64,000 nt of DNA from assembly GCF_020091405.1 (NCBI RefSeq), contig NZ_CP081903.1:6262501-6326500 (forward strand). The letters are read 5' to 3'. Source of the DNA: Bacteroides cellulosilyticus (GTDB lineage: Bacteria; Bacteroidota; Bacteroidia; Bacteroidales; Bacteroidaceae). Both the position numbers and the translations under genes were made by a program. Shown piece by piece: positions 1-8,965 of this stretch. The stretch's first letter is position 1. Each line of letters begins with the position of its first letter. The notes under the pieces are model-generated. The model was given only the letters and a program-made list of their open reading frames with translations, was not told where the DNA came from and ran no database searches.

Positions 1-482
1 ATGTCCACATTACTCTTGCGAAGTTCTTCCGAACTAAAAAATCCCTTGATTACCAACTCCGACTGATATACATTCACCTTATAAATTCCTCGCTGAAGAA
101 TCTCCGTACTCAACTGTCCGTCTATTGACAATTCGTCAGGAAGCAATGTAACATTTCCCATAGTCACCTTCTTCGTACCATTATCTTCCTGTGTGATAGG
201 ATACTTCAGATTGATGTAAGGTCCTGTAATTGTCTGCGCCAGACTCCACTTCTGACCGACTTCGGCAATAGCATCCGTCTGTGTCCGCCCGCGTTCCGAG
301 ATCATGTCTTCGATCATAAACATCGGAATTAGTAGCAACAGAATAAGGAAAGCAATGACCACTACCTTGATAGATTTAGAGAAACGACGCAGACAGCCAC
401 TTGCCTGTTTTCTCGTTTCATTCAGATTCTCTGCAAGATCTCCATTGAAATCTTCGTTCAAATTGTCATTCAAATTGTCCAT
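1..482 (-). CDS. creD: CreD-family inner membrane protein (partial, C-terminus outside window)
   Basis: Reading the minus strand from the ATG at 482 gives about 160 residues before the window edge, so only the N-terminal part is present. After an Asn/Asp-rich cytoplasmic start there is one strong membrane segment (residues about 38-55), followed by the CreD signature: an SERGRTQTDAIAEVGQKWS stretch and then a TITGPYINLKYP stretch. Family knowledge: CreD proteins are inner-membrane proteins linked to envelope integrity; their molecular activity is not settled. It lies 59 bp downstream of the HTH regulator at 542-838 and reads in the same direction, so the three minus-strand genes from 1426 down probably form an operon. 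Confidence 0.85.
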   Translation of the reverse strand, partial: MDNLNDNLNEDFNGDLAENLNETRKQASGCLRRFSKSIKVVVIAFLILLLLIPMFMIEDMISERGRTQTDAIAEVGQKWSLAQTITGPYINLKYPITQEDNGTKKVTMGNVTLLPDELSIDGQLSTEILQRGIYKVNVYQSELVIKGFFSSEELRKSNVD

Positions 483-541
483 AATAAAATAGTATTAAGT
501 AAGATATTTAGTATTGTCCGGTTTTGTGTGAAGCCAAACAT

Positions 542-838
542 CTATGTTGATTTCAGAAAATTCTCCAATGCTTCTATGTGAGTTTTGAAAGCTTTCTTTC
601 CTTCGGAAGTAGCCTGGAAAGATGTTTTCGGTTTCCTCCCCACAAAGCTCTTCTGACAAACGATATAACCCAGTTCCTCCAAAGCCCTTGTATGACTTGC
701 CAGGTTACCGTCCGTCAGTGAAAGTAATTCCTTAAGAGTATTGAAATCGGCATCTTCATTTACCATGAGAACTGCCATAATACCCAAACGGACTTTACTT
801 TCAAATGCCTTATTTATATTTTGAAATGCTTCTATCAT
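542..838 (-). CDS. Winged-helix transcriptional regulator (ArsR/MarR-like)
   Basis: A 98-residue protein that is essentially one winged helix-turn-helix domain: a helix with FESKVRLGIMAVLM, the recognition region LSLTDGNLASHTRALEELGYI, and a wing ending in SFQATSEGKKAFKTHIEAL. No sensor domain is present. Small regulators of this type, placed between a small membrane protein and CreD, are common in Bacteroides; the partner promoter is unknown. It starts only 3 bp after the stop of the membrane protein gene at 842-1426, which implies translational coupling. Function beyond DNA binding is inferred from the fold. Confidence 0.8.
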   Translation of the reverse strand: MIEAFQNINKAFESKVRLGIMAVLMVNEDADFNTLKELLSLTDGNLASHTRALEELGYIVCQKSFVGRKPKTSFQATSEGKKAFKTHIEALENFLKST

Positions 839-841
839 CTA

Positions 842-1426
842 TTATTTCCTTCTTTCGTACTGTAAATAAAACAACATGCCATATAAAATATGAAATCCAC
901 CAAAACCAATTGTCCAAAACATTAAACCATGCCCCTCAAAGAAACAATCTGCAATGCCCAAGCAAAGAAAAGCATATCCTAACCATGCTACATTGGAGTA
1001 AGTGAACTTAGACACATTGACCAAAGAAAGTCCATAAAAAAGTAACATCACAGAAGATACCAGTCCGTAATGTTCATGTAGCAGTAAAGCTATACAGAAC
1101 AACCCTCCCGTCAACAACGGCAATGAAAAATTCCATGCAATACGATAGGTTAGTTTACTGAATAGCTTTTGTTGCATCTTCTTGGCCTTATACCAGGACA
1201 AGATACAGGCGGTAATAACTGAAACAGTCAAAACCAGTGAAGCAACCATTATCAGTCCTTCCCTATTATCTTCTGATCTTAATAACTGACCGGCCACATA
1301 AGCACCGGCTAATGCATACACTCCGGCCAAGACAGCCGTCATTCCACTGAGAGATACGAACTTAGAAGATCTTTCCATCAATTCTTTTATCTCATTTACT
1401 GATTCTATTGCTTTATTTCTATCCAT
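842..1426 (-). CDS. Small multi-pass membrane protein, first gene of the creD operon
   Basis: The start is taken at the ATG at 1426 (MDRNKAIESVNEIKELM), giving 194 residues. A longer open frame to 1543 would run through the promoter region of the divergent gene at 1566 and adds an unlikely AT-rich extension. The protein has a short N-terminal helix and about six hydrophobic segments, with no recognised catalytic motif. A -7-like box (TTACTTTG on the minus strand, 1447-1454, one mismatch to TAnnTTTG) lies just upstream. Proteins like this often accompany an HTH regulator and CreD in Bacteroides; the role is unknown. Confidence 0.7.
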   Translation of the reverse strand: MDRNKAIESVNEIKELMERSSKFVSLSGMTAVLAGVYALAGAYVAGQLLRSEDNREGLIMVASLVLTVSVITACILSWYKAKKMQQKLFSKLTYRIAWNFSLPLLTGGLFCIALLLHEHYGLVSSVMLLFYGLSLVNVSKFTYSNVAWLGYAFLCLGIADCFFEGHGLMFWTIGFGGFHILYGMLFYLQYERRK

Positions 1427-1528
1427 ATAAAAAGTACTTTGTGTCGCAAAGTAAAATATAAAAAATGAAAGAAACAAAGAATATCGAGGAAAAATGTATT
1501 CAATGAGATTAAGCCGCATAAGAATCAC

Positions 1529-1536
1529 TATATTTG
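1529..1536 (+). promoter_or_regulatory. -7 box of the DUF3795 gene
   Basis: TATATTTG matches the Bacteroides -7 consensus TAnnTTTG exactly and lies 29 bp before the ATG at 1566. No convincing -33 TTTG was seen. Confidence 0.5.
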
Positions 1537-1565
1537 CAATCAACTAAATATCAACAGATATCCTA

Positions 1566-1901
1566 ATGATGAAACAATTAATTGCTTGTTGCGGATTAGA
1601 TTGCGAAAGTTGCAATGCCCGCATAGCTACTGTCAGAGATGACAATGAGTTAAGAGAAAAAACAGCCCAACTGTGGAGTAAGCTGAACAATATACCGGAG
1701 ATTACGGCAGATACCATTAATTGTATGGGCTGTCGTGTGGATGGAGTGAAAACGATGTATTGCAGCGATATGTGCGCAATCCGCAAATGCGTAAACGAAA
1801 AAGGATTTAACACTTGTGGTGACTGTAAAGAATTGGATAACTGCCAGATAGTGGGTCCTATTTTTCAGCATACTCCCAGTGCTAAAGAAAATCTTCTATA
1901 A
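1566..1901 (+). CDS. DUF3795 cysteine-rich protein
   Basis: A 111-residue soluble protein with about a dozen cysteines in clusters: CCGLDCESC near the N-terminus, CMGC, CSDMC, and CGDC with DNC near the C-terminus. This pattern is typical of DUF3795, a family presumed to bind a metal or Fe-S cluster; no reaction is established. The second codon is also Met, so the start could be one codon later. It is transcribed alone, divergent from the creD operon, and followed by a strong hairpin at 1952-1990. Confidence 0.85.
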   Translation: MMKQLIACCGLDCESCNARIATVRDDNELREKTAQLWSKLNNIPEITADTINCMGCRVDGVKTMYCSDMCAIRKCVNEKGFNTCGDCKELDNCQIVGPIFQHTPSAKENLL

Positions 1902-1951
1902 CATTCGCCAGCTTTACGACCTGTACATTATTGTTCCCTTATCTTTAAAAT

Positions 1952-1990
1952 AAAGAAACAGCATTTGAGACTCTCTTATGCTGTTTCTTT
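1952..1990. terminator. Bidirectional intrinsic terminator
   Basis: A perfect 13-bp stem (AAAGAAACAGCAT at 1952-1964 with its complement at 1978-1990) and a 13-nt loop, with T-rich sequence after it on both strands. It lies between the convergent DUF3795 gene (ends 1901) and kdgK (ends 2016) and can serve both. Confidence 0.75.
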
Positions 1991-2015
1991 TCCCTTATTT
2001 CAATCAGATACTATC

Positions 2016-3089
2016 TTATCGTGATACCCTCCCTGATGTATTTCCTTGCATCAGGCTCTCTACTTCTTCCACCATCACATGATTAAAATCACCGTATACG
2101 GTATTCTTTAATGCAGAAGCAGCCAAAGCATATTCCAACGCTTTTTGATCATTATCCGGATATGTTATGAGACCATAAATCATACCGCCGACAAAAGCAT
2201 CGCCGGCACCTACGCGATCCACCTCACACTCGATATCATAAATACCTGTATGCTTCAATGTGTTATCAGAATAGAGGACGGCAGCCAGTAGATTATGATT
2301 GGAAGTAATAGAATTACGAAGTTCCAGAAAAGCCTTCTGGCAACGAGGGACAAGCTCCACCACCCGACGACCAAAGTCTTCAAAAGCAGGAAGACTTGCT
2401 TCAAACGTAGTATCCTCAGTATCTACGGCTTTAAAACCGACAGGTTGTATGCCAAGTATCTCTTTATATTCCGGTTCGGCACCGAAAATGACATCACTGT
2501 ATTGCACCAAAGGCTGCATGACTTCGGCAGCGGAACTCCCATAGTTCCAAAGTTTCTTACGGAAATTCAAATCACAAGAGATAGTCAATCCCATACGGTC
2601 AGCTATTTCAAGAGCCTCACGGCATGCATCAGCACCATCTTGTGACAAAGCAGCAGCAATGCCCGACCAATGAAACCAGCCAGCATCGGAGAATATCTTT
2701 TCCCAATCAATCATACCTGGACGCAATGTGGCAAAAGAAGAACCCTCACGGTCATAGACCACATTGGAATTACGGAATGCCGCACCACTTTCCAGAAAAT
2801 AAAGTCCCATGCGCTTACCACCAAAAACAATGCCTTCCGTACCTAAACCGTTAGCACGGAGCGAAGCTATGCAGGCACGTGCCACAGCATTGTCCGGCAG
2901 GCGGGTTACGAATTCTGTAGGAATACCAAAGTTAGCCAACGAAACGGCCACATTAGCTTCACTGCCACCGTAAGTGGCTATCATTTGATTGGTTTGTGAA
3001 AAACGAAGGAAATCAGGAGCGGTAAGCCTCAGCATTACTTCACCAAAAGTGATTACTTTCTTATCAGTGGCAATTTGTTTCTTGTACAT
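2016..3089 (-). CDS. kdgK: PfkB-family sugar kinase, probable 2-dehydro-3-deoxygluconokinase
   Basis: A 357-residue ribokinase/PfkB-fold kinase. The N-terminus has VITFGEVMLRLTAP followed by the substrate-binding GGSEANVAVSLANFG segment; the C-terminal anion-hole and catalytic motif is DRVGAGDAFVGGM with catalytic Asp at about residue 297. The N-terminal pattern is the one usual for KDG kinases, which phosphorylate 2-keto-3-deoxygluconate with ATP in the cytoplasm ahead of the KDPG aldolase step. This fits the uronate-releasing PUL from 14 kb onward, although the gene is not next to it. Other PfkB sugars cannot be excluded. A -7 box lies at 3150-3157. Confidence 0.82.
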   Translation of the reverse strand: MYKKQIATDKKVITFGEVMLRLTAPDFLRFSQTNQMIATYGGSEANVAVSLANFGIPTEFVTRLPDNAVARACIASLRANGLGTEGIVFGGKRMGLYFLESGAAFRNSNVVYDREGSSFATLRPGMIDWEKIFSDAGWFHWSGIAAALSQDGADACREALEIADRMGLTISCDLNFRKKLWNYGSSAAEVMQPLVQYSDVIFGAEPEYKEILGIQPVGFKAVDTEDTTFEASLPAFEDFGRRVVELVPRCQKAFLELRNSITSNHNLLAAVLYSDNTLKHTGIYDIECEVDRVGAGDAFVGGMIYGLITYPDNDQKALEYALAASALKNTVYGDFNHVMVEEVESLMQGNTSGRVSR

Positions 3090-3149
3090 ACGTTGTCAAT
3101 AATAAAGTTTAACTAAACACCAAAGTTGTATTTTTATTCCAAGTAAACG

Positions 3150-3157
3150 CAAAGATA
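3150..3157 (-). promoter_or_regulatory. -7 box of kdgK
   Basis: On the minus strand this reads TATCTTTG, an exact TAnnTTTG match, about 60 bp before the kdgK ATG. No clear -33 element was seen. Confidence 0.45.
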
Positions 3158-3212
3158 TAATAATATTTATTGGCGGAAAAGCAGGGATAAAACATAATCA
3201 TCAGATTTGTTG

Positions 3213-3220
3213 TAACTTTG
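3213..3220 (+). promoter_or_regulatory. -7 box of nhaC
   Basis: TAACTTTG matches TAnnTTTG and lies 28 bp upstream of the nhaC ATG in the short divergent interval shared with kdgK. Confidence 0.5.
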
Positions 3221-3248
3221 CAAAGTTTTAACTGATATAACAAACAGA

Positions 3249-4685
3249 ATGAGTTCATTGAAAAAAATTCCCTCTCCTTTAGTTTCCCTCCTGCCTATCG
3301 TGTTGTTGGTAGGAATGTTATTTGCCACCATACATACATTCGGAAGTGACGCACTGGAAGGAGGTAGCCAGATTTCCCTACTGACCACTACTGCTTTTTG
3401 CGTATTCATAGGCATAGCATTCTACCGTGTCCCCTGGAAAGATTACGAGCTCGCTATTACAAATAATATTTCAGGAGTTGCTACAGCAATTATTATCTTG
3501 CTGATAATAGGTGCACTGAGCGGTGCATGGATGATAAGCGGCATTGTCCCTACCCTTATATATTATGGTATGCAAATTATTCATCCTGACTTTTTTCTGG
3601 CATCAACCTGTATCATCTGCGCACTAATCTCTGTCATGACGGGGAGCTCGTGGACAACAATCGCCACTATCGGTATCGCACTGATGGGTATTGGCAAAGC
3701 GCAAGGGTTCAACGAAGGATGGATAGCAGGAGCCATTATCTCCGGAGCATATTTTGGTGATAAAATCTCCCCGCTGTCGGAAACTACGATACTTGCTTCC
3801 TCCATAACAGACGTGCCCTTGTTCCGGCATATACGCTATATGTTAATTACAACCACTCCATCGTTGATTATCACACTGATCATCTTTACAGTAATGGGAT
3901 TCGTCATCGAAACATACTCTACAGCGCACATGGAGGACTTTGCCACATCGCTGAAAGATACCTTCACAATCACTCCCTGGTTACTGATCGTTCCCTTAGT
4001 AACCGGAATACTTATTGCTCGAAAAATTCCGTCCATCATTACCTTGTTCATATCCACTATGCTGGCAGGTATTTGCGCCATCATCTTCCAACCGGATTTG
4101 CTACGTGAAATAGCAGGAGAAAATAACATCTTCAAAGGGGCAATGATGACATTCTACGGAAGCACCGGTCTGGATACCGGCAACAGTATGCTGACCGACC
4201 TTGTTTCTACACGTGGCATGGCTGGCATGATGGACACGGTCTGGTTGATTCTTTGTGCCATGTGTTTCGGAGGTGCCATGACAGCAAGCGGTATGCTGGG
4301 TAGTATAACTTCAGTCTTTGTACGTTTCATGAAAGGAAGAGTCAGCGTTGTAGCATCCACTGTTTGTTCCGGACTGTTTCTCAATCTGACTACCGCCGAC
4401 CAATACATCAGTATTATTCTCACCGGAAACATGTTTCGCAATATTTATGAGAAAAAAGGATATGAGAACCGATTATTAAGCCGTACTACGGAAGATGCTG
4501 TTACCGTGACCTCCCCTCTGATACCATGGAATACCTGCGGAATGACGCAGGCAACGATATTGAACGTATCTACGCTGACCTATCTTCCTTATTGCTTTTT
4601 CAACATTATCAGTCCATTAATGAGCATCCTCGTCGCGGCCATCGGATATAAAATTGTGAAGCGTCCCGTGAACAATCCCGAATAA
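3249..4685 (+). CDS. nhaC: Na+/H+ antiporter NhaC family
   Basis: A 478-residue integral membrane protein with about 11-12 hydrophobic segments. Characteristic stretches include SVMTGSSWTTIATIGIALMGIG, GAIISGAYFGDKISPLSETTILASS and VTSPLIPWNTCGMTQATIL, which are typical of the NhaC ion-transporter family. The family exchanges cytoplasmic Na+ for protons at the inner membrane. The first ATG at 3249 gives a normal length. The gene stands alone, 54 bp before the DUF4251 gene. Confidence 0.88.
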   Translation: MSSLKKIPSPLVSLLPIVLLVGMLFATIHTFGSDALEGGSQISLLTTTAFCVFIGIAFYRVPWKDYELAITNNISGVATAIIILLIIGALSGAWMISGIVPTLIYYGMQIIHPDFFLASTCIICALISVMTGSSWTTIATIGIALMGIGKAQGFNEGWIAGAIISGAYFGDKISPLSETTILASSITDVPLFRHIRYMLITTTPSLIITLIIFTVMGFVIETYSTAHMEDFATSLKDTFTITPWLLIVPLVTGILIARKIPSIITLFISTMLAGICAIIFQPDLLREIAGENNIFKGAMMTFYGSTGLDTGNSMLTDLVSTRGMAGMMDTVWLILCAMCFGGAMTASGMLGSITSVFVRFMKGRVSVVASTVCSGLFLNLTTADQYISIILTGNMFRNIYEKKGYENRLLSRTTEDAVTVTSPLIPWNTCGMTQATILNVSTLTYLPYCFFNIISPLMSILVAAIGYKIVKRPVNNPE

Positions 4686-4739
4686 AGGTTGTTTTGCAAT
4701 AAACGAACAAGAATCGTAAAACCTAAACATTAAAGAATT

Positions 4740-5330
4740 ATGAAAAAGTTTATTGCATTAGTAGCATTAGTGATGATGAGTGCGGCAACAACCGCCATGT
4801 ATGCACAAGAAAGTAGAGCGGAACGCCGCGCAGACCGTAAGGCTCAAAGAGACGCTGAACGCGCCCGCCTGAAAGCTGAAGAACAAGTAGCCGACGCAGT
4901 ATCGTATGATGACGCTGTAGCCGCATTGAAAGCCCACCAATTCGTACTGGAAGCCGACCAGGTAATGTTCCGTAACGGACAGACAGCTTTCGTTAACTCC
5001 AACACCAACTTCGTACTGGTAAATCAAGGACGTGGTACCGTACAAGTAGCATTCAACACGGTATATCCCGGTCCTAACGGTATCGGTGGTGTAACTGTAG
5101 ATGGTTCTACCTCGGATATGCAGATTACAACTGACAAGAAAGGTAACGTTAACTGCCAGTTCAGTATTCAGGGTATCGGTATCTCTGCACAGATTTTCAT
5201 TTCGCTGACTAACGGTGGAAACAATGCTACCGTAACCATCAGCCCGAATTTCAACTCCAATACGATGACGCTGACTGGTAATCTCGTTCCATTAAGCCAA
5301 TCCAGCATCTTTAAAGGACGCTCTTGGTAA
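4740..5330 (+). CDS. DUF4251 exported protein
   Basis: A 196-residue protein with a Sec signal peptide (MKKFIALVALVMMSAATTAMYAQ), then a highly charged Arg/Glu/Ala-rich helical segment (about residues 24-50), then a beta-rich domain with VLEADQVMFRNGQTAFVNSNTNFVLV and TSDMQITTDKKGNVNCQFSIQG. This is the pattern of DUF4251, a Bacteroidetes periplasmic family without an assigned function. A strong terminator at 5356-5411 ends the transcript. Confidence 0.8.
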   Translation: MKKFIALVALVMMSAATTAMYAQESRAERRADRKAQRDAERARLKAEEQVADAVSYDDAVAALKAHQFVLEADQVMFRNGQTAFVNSNTNFVLVNQGRGTVQVAFNTVYPGPNGIGGVTVDGSTSDMQITTDKKGNVNCQFSIQGIGISAQIFISLTNGGNNATVTISPNFNSNTMTLTGNLVPLSQSSIFKGRSW

Positions 5331-5355
5331 AGCCCTTTACAATATATATATTTCC

Positions 5356-5411
5356 ACTCCGCTGCAAATTGCCAGAAATGTGTACATTTGCAGCGGAGTT
5401 TTTATATTTTT
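5356..5411 (+). terminator. Intrinsic terminator after the DUF4251 gene
   Basis: A perfect 14-bp GC-containing stem (ACTCCGCTGCAAAT at 5356-5369 paired with 5386-5399), a 16-nt loop, then a T-rich run to 5411. It overlaps the upstream in-frame ATG at 5380 of the next gene, which argues for the start at 5422 instead. Confidence 0.85.
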
Positions 5412-5421
5412 GCATCCAAAT

Positions 5422-6081
5422 ATGAGAGAATTTATCATCGCAGACAATCAGGACATCACCAAAGCAGGTATGATGTTTCTACTCAGTAGTCAGAAAGACA
5501 CAGCCTTGTTACTGGAAGCAGATAACAAAACCGAATTAGTTCAGCAACTGCGTCTGCATCCGCAGGCAGTAGTGATACTGGACTATACGTTATTTGATTT
5601 TTCTGGTGCAGATGAGTTAATTGTACTGCATGAGCGTTTTAAAGAAGCCGACTGGCTCCTGTTCTCTGATGAATTGAGCATGGAATTTCTCCGACAGGTA
5701 TTGTTCAGCAGTATGGCTTTCGGAGTAGTGTTGAAGGATAATTCAAAAGAAGAAATACTGTCTGCATTGCAATGCGCTTCGCGAAAGGAGCGTTTTATCT
5801 GTAATCATGTCAGTAATCTATTGCTGTCCGGCAACAATGCATCTCCCGTACGCCACACACTGAAAGATGATTTACTGACGCCGGCGGAACGGAGTGTACT
5901 GAAAGAAATTGCTCTGGGAAAGACTACGAAAGAAATTGCGGCGGAGAAGAACCTTAGCTTTCATACGGTAAACAGCCACCGCAAAAACATATTCCGTAAA
6001 TTAGGAGTGAATAATGTGCACGAAGCTACAAAATATGCTATGAAGGCAGGAATTGTGGATTTAGTGGAATACTATATATAA
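5422..6081 (+). CDS. LuxR/NarL-type response regulator (orphan)
   Basis: From the ATG at 5422 (MREFIIADNQDITKAGM) the protein has 219 residues. An earlier in-frame ATG at 5380 lies inside the preceding terminator hairpin and is rejected. The N-terminal half is a receiver-like domain with acidic residues in IIADNQD and a probable phospho-acceptor Asp in VVILDYTLF. The C-terminal part is a LuxR HTH (LTPAERSVLKEIALGKTTKEIA, then NLSFHTVNSHRKNIFRKLGV). No histidine kinase is adjacent, so the partner is unknown. Its stop lies 9 bp from the convergent mnmA stop. Confidence 0.85.
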   Translation: MREFIIADNQDITKAGMMFLLSSQKDTALLLEADNKTELVQQLRLHPQAVVILDYTLFDFSGADELIVLHERFKEADWLLFSDELSMEFLRQVLFSSMAFGVVLKDNSKEEILSALQCASRKERFICNHVSNLLLSGNNASPVRHTLKDDLLTPAERSVLKEIALGKTTKEIAAEKNLSFHTVNSHRKNIFRKLGVNNVHEATKYAMKAGIVDLVEYYI

Positions 6082-6090
6082 AAAGACTAT

Positions 6091-7152
6091 TCAAATACCA
6101 ATCTCTCCACTGCCGATACATATCCGGGAAGCTTTATCATATACGACACCGAATTGTCCGGGAGCAATGCCCTGCAAATTTTCAGAAGATACAATATGAT
6201 AGATCTCCCCTTCCCGTATCAGTTTTCCTTTCATAAATTCCGGTGTATGGCGGATTTTAAAAGTCACATCGACTTCCTGATTATGTAACCAGGGATTTTC
6301 TGTAATAAAATGAAAATCATGAATCTTAAATTCACGCCCGTACTGCCATTGGGTATCATATCCCCGTGAGACATAAAGAACATTTGCCTCAACGTCTTTC
6401 CGAATGACAAACCAAGGACCACCACTTAAGCCCAATCCTTTGCGCTGCCCGATGGTATGAAACCAGTACCCCCGGTGTGTACCGATTTTCTTTCCAGTCT
6501 CCCATTCTACAATATCTCCTTGCCGTTCACCAAGGAAACGACGTACAAAGTCATTGTAGTTGATCTTTCCCAGAAAACAAATGCCCTGACTGTCACGGCG
6601 ACGGGCGGTAGGCAGTCCTGCATTGCGGGCAATGTCTCGTACTTCCTGTTTCATCAATCCACCAAGGGGGAACATCAGTTTGGAGACTTGCAAGTAATCA
6701 ATCTGTGCAAGAAAATCTGTCTGGTCCTTTACAGGATCGACAGCTGTACCCAACCATACCTTACCATCTTTATGGACCGTAGTGGCATAATGACCGGTAG
6801 CAGTAAAATCAAACTCTTTGCCTACCTTCTGTTCAAAGCAACCGAACTTAATGAAGCGGTTACACATCACATCCGGATTAGGAGTCAATCCACGACGAAT
6901 TTTATCAATGGCATAAGCAGCAACTTGTTCCCAATATTCTTTCTGCAAATCTACCATTTCCAAAGGCAATCCGTAGCGATGTGCAATAGCCGTAGCCATC
7001 TCCCAATCTTCTTCAGCAGAACAATCCATATAGTCGGTGCCATCCATTCCTATCTTAATATAAAACAGAGACGGCCGATACCCTTGCTCACAAAGAAGGT
7101 GTACGACAACTGAACTATCAACACCTCCTGATAATAAAACAGATATATTCAT
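6091..7152 (-). CDS. mnmA: tRNA-specific 2-thiouridylase MnmA
   Basis: A 353-residue PP-loop ATPase with the [13 protein letters not shown] nucleotide-binding motif at the N-terminus. The two cysteines expected for thiolation are present, in [13 protein letters not shown] and in [11 protein letters not shown]. The C-terminal half contains the [19 protein letters not shown] segment and a beta-barrel domain usual in MnmA. The enzyme thiolates U34 of Lys, Glu and Gln tRNAs. Length is normal. Upstream lies the 22-bp array at 7211-7280. Confidence 0.95.
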   Translation of the reverse strand: MNISVLLSGGVDSSVVVHLLCEQGYRPSLFYIKIGMDGTDYMDCSAEEDWEMATAIAHRYGLPLEMVDLQKEYWEQVAAYAIDKIRRGLTPNPDVMCNRFIKFGCFEQKVGKEFDFTATGHYATTVHKDGKVWLGTAVDPVKDQTDFLAQIDYLQVSKLMFPLGGLMKQEVRDIARNAGLPTARRRDSQGICFLGKINYNDFVRRFLGERQGDIVEWETGKKIGTHRGYWFHTIGQRKGLGLSGGPWFVIRKDVEANVLYVSRGYDTQWQYGREFKIHDFHFITENPWLHNQEVDVTFKIRHTPEFMKGKLIREGEIYHIVSSENLQGIAPGQFGVVYDKASRICIGSGEIGI

Positions 7153-7210
7153 TCAAATGATTTAAAATATTACTTACAATAAATATTAGAAGCACGGTTG
7201 CATATTTAGC

Positions 7211-7280
7211 CTATCTCAGTCGTATACTTAGGCTACCTCAGTCCCATACTTAGGGTATCTCAGTCCTATACTGAGATAGG
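7211..7280. repeat. Three-unit tandem array, 22-bp period (array 1)
   Basis: Units begin at 7211, 7233 and 7255, each of the form CTATCTCAGTC followed by NTATACTTAGG, spaced exactly 22 bp. The last unit, with TATCTCAGT and ACTGAGATA (7256-7278), is a perfect palindrome with a 5-nt centre. A degenerate fourth copy may precede them at about 7189-7210. The array lies 58 bp upstream of mnmA. It shares its period, not its sequence, with the arrays at 33074-33289 and 62406-62559. Confidence 0.8.
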
Positions 7281-7398
7281 AACATTACAACGGCACTGAT
7301 AGCCAAGTAATTACAGATTCCCTTTTCAATATTAATAAATCAGAACAAACAATCGACAAAAAAGGAGAAATAGGCTCATTACTTTGCGGTTTTGAATC

Positions 7399-7496
7399 TT
7401 TTCACCACAGAGTAACACAGAGTATCACAGAGTTTAATCAATTTGAAATCAAAAAAATAGAACTCCGTGATACTCTGTGTTACTCTGTGGTGAAAA
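7399..7496. repeat. 98-bp long palindrome, 36-bp arms
   Basis: The left arm (7399-7434) contains repeated CACAGAGTAACACAGAG words; the right arm (7461-7496) is its reverse complement with a single C/T difference (a G:U pair in RNA). The loop is 26 nt of AT-rich sequence. It lies 27 bp past the stop of metY on the minus strand, where it could act as a transcript 3' end, although no long T-run follows. It may be a dispersed palindromic element. The rest of the 7153-7522 gap holds only array 1 and AT-rich sequence. Confidence 0.8.
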
Positions 7497-7522
7497 CTCA
7501 TGTCTGCACTGGTATGAACCAA

Positions 7523-8809
7523 TTATATTGTATCCAACGCCTGAGCCAAGTCCTCCAGCAAATCAGCAATATGCTCCGTACCGATAGACAGACGCACCGT
7601 TCCCGGCTTAATGCCTTGTTCTTCCAACTCCTGTTCATTCAACTGCGAATGTGTAGTGGTAGCCGGATGGATAACGAGCGACTTAACATCCGCTACATTT
7701 GCCAGAAGTGAGAATATTTGCAGGTTATCAATAAATGTCTGTGCCTCTTTCACCCCACCCTTTACTTCAAAAGTAAAGATAGAACTTGCACCATTGGGAA
7801 AATATCTTTGATACAATGCATGATCCGGATGTTCCGGCAATGACGGGTGATTCACCGCTGCCACTTTAGGATGTTTCTTCAAGAAATCAACCACCTTCAA
7901 TGCATTCTCTACATGACGTTCCACACGGAGGGAAAGAGTTTCCAGTCCCTGCAATAAAATAAAAGCATTGAATGGACTGATGGTAGCGCCCGTATCACGA
8001 AGCAGGATAGCACGAATACGAGTAACGTAAGCCGCAGCACCCGCAGCTTCAGTAAAACGTATGCCATGGTAGCAAGGCTCCGGTTCCGTCAGTTGAGGGA
8101 ATTTGCCCGAAGCTGCCCAATCGAACTTACCGCCGTCCACAATCACGCCCCCCAAGGAACTGCCATGGCCACCGATAAACTTCGTAGCGGAGTGCACCAC
8201 GATGTCTGCTCCATGCTCAATAGGCCGTATCAGGTAAGGTGTGCCAAATGTATTATCAATGATCAATGGAATCTTATGACGATGTGCTATCTCAGCAACA
8301 GCTTCAATATCAATAATATTGGAGTTTGGGTTACCCAGAGTTTCAATATATACAGCCTTTGTATTCTCCTGTATAGCCTTCTCAAAGTTCGAGAGATCAG
8401 CAGGGTCTACAAAAGTAGTAGTCACTCCGTAGGCAGGCAGAGTATGCTCCAACAGATTATACGTACCCCCATAGATGGTTTTAGCCGATACGATATGATC
8501 TCCGGCACGAGTAATATTCTCTAAAGCGTAAGTCACGGCAGCAGCACCCGAAGCAACCGCCAATCCGGCAACGCCACCTTCTAAAGCAGCTACACGTGCT
8601 TCGAATACACCTTGTGTAGAGTTAGTCAAACGGCCATAGATATTGCCCGGATCTTGCAAACCAAAGCGTGCGGCAGCATGGGCAGAGTTGCGGAATACAT
8701 ACGAAGTAGTCTGATAAATGGGCACGGCACGTGCATCAGTAGCCGGGTCGGGTTGTTCTTGTCCCACATGGAGTTGAAGCGTCTCGAAATGCAATTTCTT
8801 TGTTTCCAT
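7523..8809 (-). CDS. metY: O-acetylhomoserine sulfhydrylase / aminocarboxypropyltransferase
   Basis: A 428-residue Cys/Met-metabolism PLP enzyme. It starts [35 protein letters not shown], the hallmark of the MetY subgroup, and has the PLP-lysine motif [13 protein letters not shown] with Lys at about residue 210, and C-terminal ATTTHSQL and [11 protein letters not shown]. It forms homocysteine or methionine precursors from O-acetylhomoserine and sulfide in the cytoplasm. It is transcribed alone from the promoter at 8845-8875 and is followed by the long palindrome at 7399-7496. Confidence 0.92.
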   Translation of the reverse strand: METKKLHFETLQLHVGQEQPDPATDARAVPIYQTTSYVFRNSAHAAARFGLQDPGNIYGRLTNSTQGVFEARVAALEGGVAGLAVASGAAAVTYALENITRAGDHIVSAKTIYGGTYNLLEHTLPAYGVTTTFVDPADLSNFEKAIQENTKAVYIETLGNPNSNIIDIEAVAEIAHRHKIPLIIDNTFGTPYLIRPIEHGADIVVHSATKFIGGHGSSLGGVIVDGGKFDWAASGKFPQLTEPEPCYHGIRFTEAAGAAAYVTRIRAILLRDTGATISPFNAFILLQGLETLSLRVERHVENALKVVDFLKKHPKVAAVNHPSLPEHPDHALYQRYFPNGASSIFTFEVKGGVKEAQTFIDNLQIFSLLANVADVKSLVIHPATTTHSQLNEQELEEQGIKPGTVRLSIGTEHIADLLEDLAQALDTI

Positions 8810-8844
8810 TGTCTTTGTATTTTTTAGGATTAATTGATTGAGTG

Positions 8845-8875
8845 CAAAGATAATGGGATGTTATGACATGGGCAA
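8845..8875 (-). promoter_or_regulatory. metY promoter
   Basis: On the minus strand, TTG (8873-8875) is followed after 20 nt by TATCTTTG (8845-8852), matching the Bacteroides -33/-7 layout. The box lies 35 bp upstream of the metY start. Confidence 0.6.
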
Positions 8876-8931
8876 TGACACAAGATAGGGAATTTTATAC
8901 CACATTTATGGTAGATAAACAAACTATTCGC

Positions 8932-8939
8932 TAAATTTG
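8932..8939 (+). promoter_or_regulatory. -7 box of the S41-type lipoprotein gene
   Basis: TAAATTTG, an exact TAnnTTTG match, lies 26 bp before the ATG at 8966. The -33 region is weak. Confidence 0.5.
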
Positions 8940-8965
8940 CAACGAAAACCAAACGATAGATACAG

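Noticed and set aside
5380..5421. Upstream start of the LuxR-type regulator
   Set aside because: The ATG lies in the loop of a perfect 14-bp terminator stem; the receiver domain begins at the next Met (5422).
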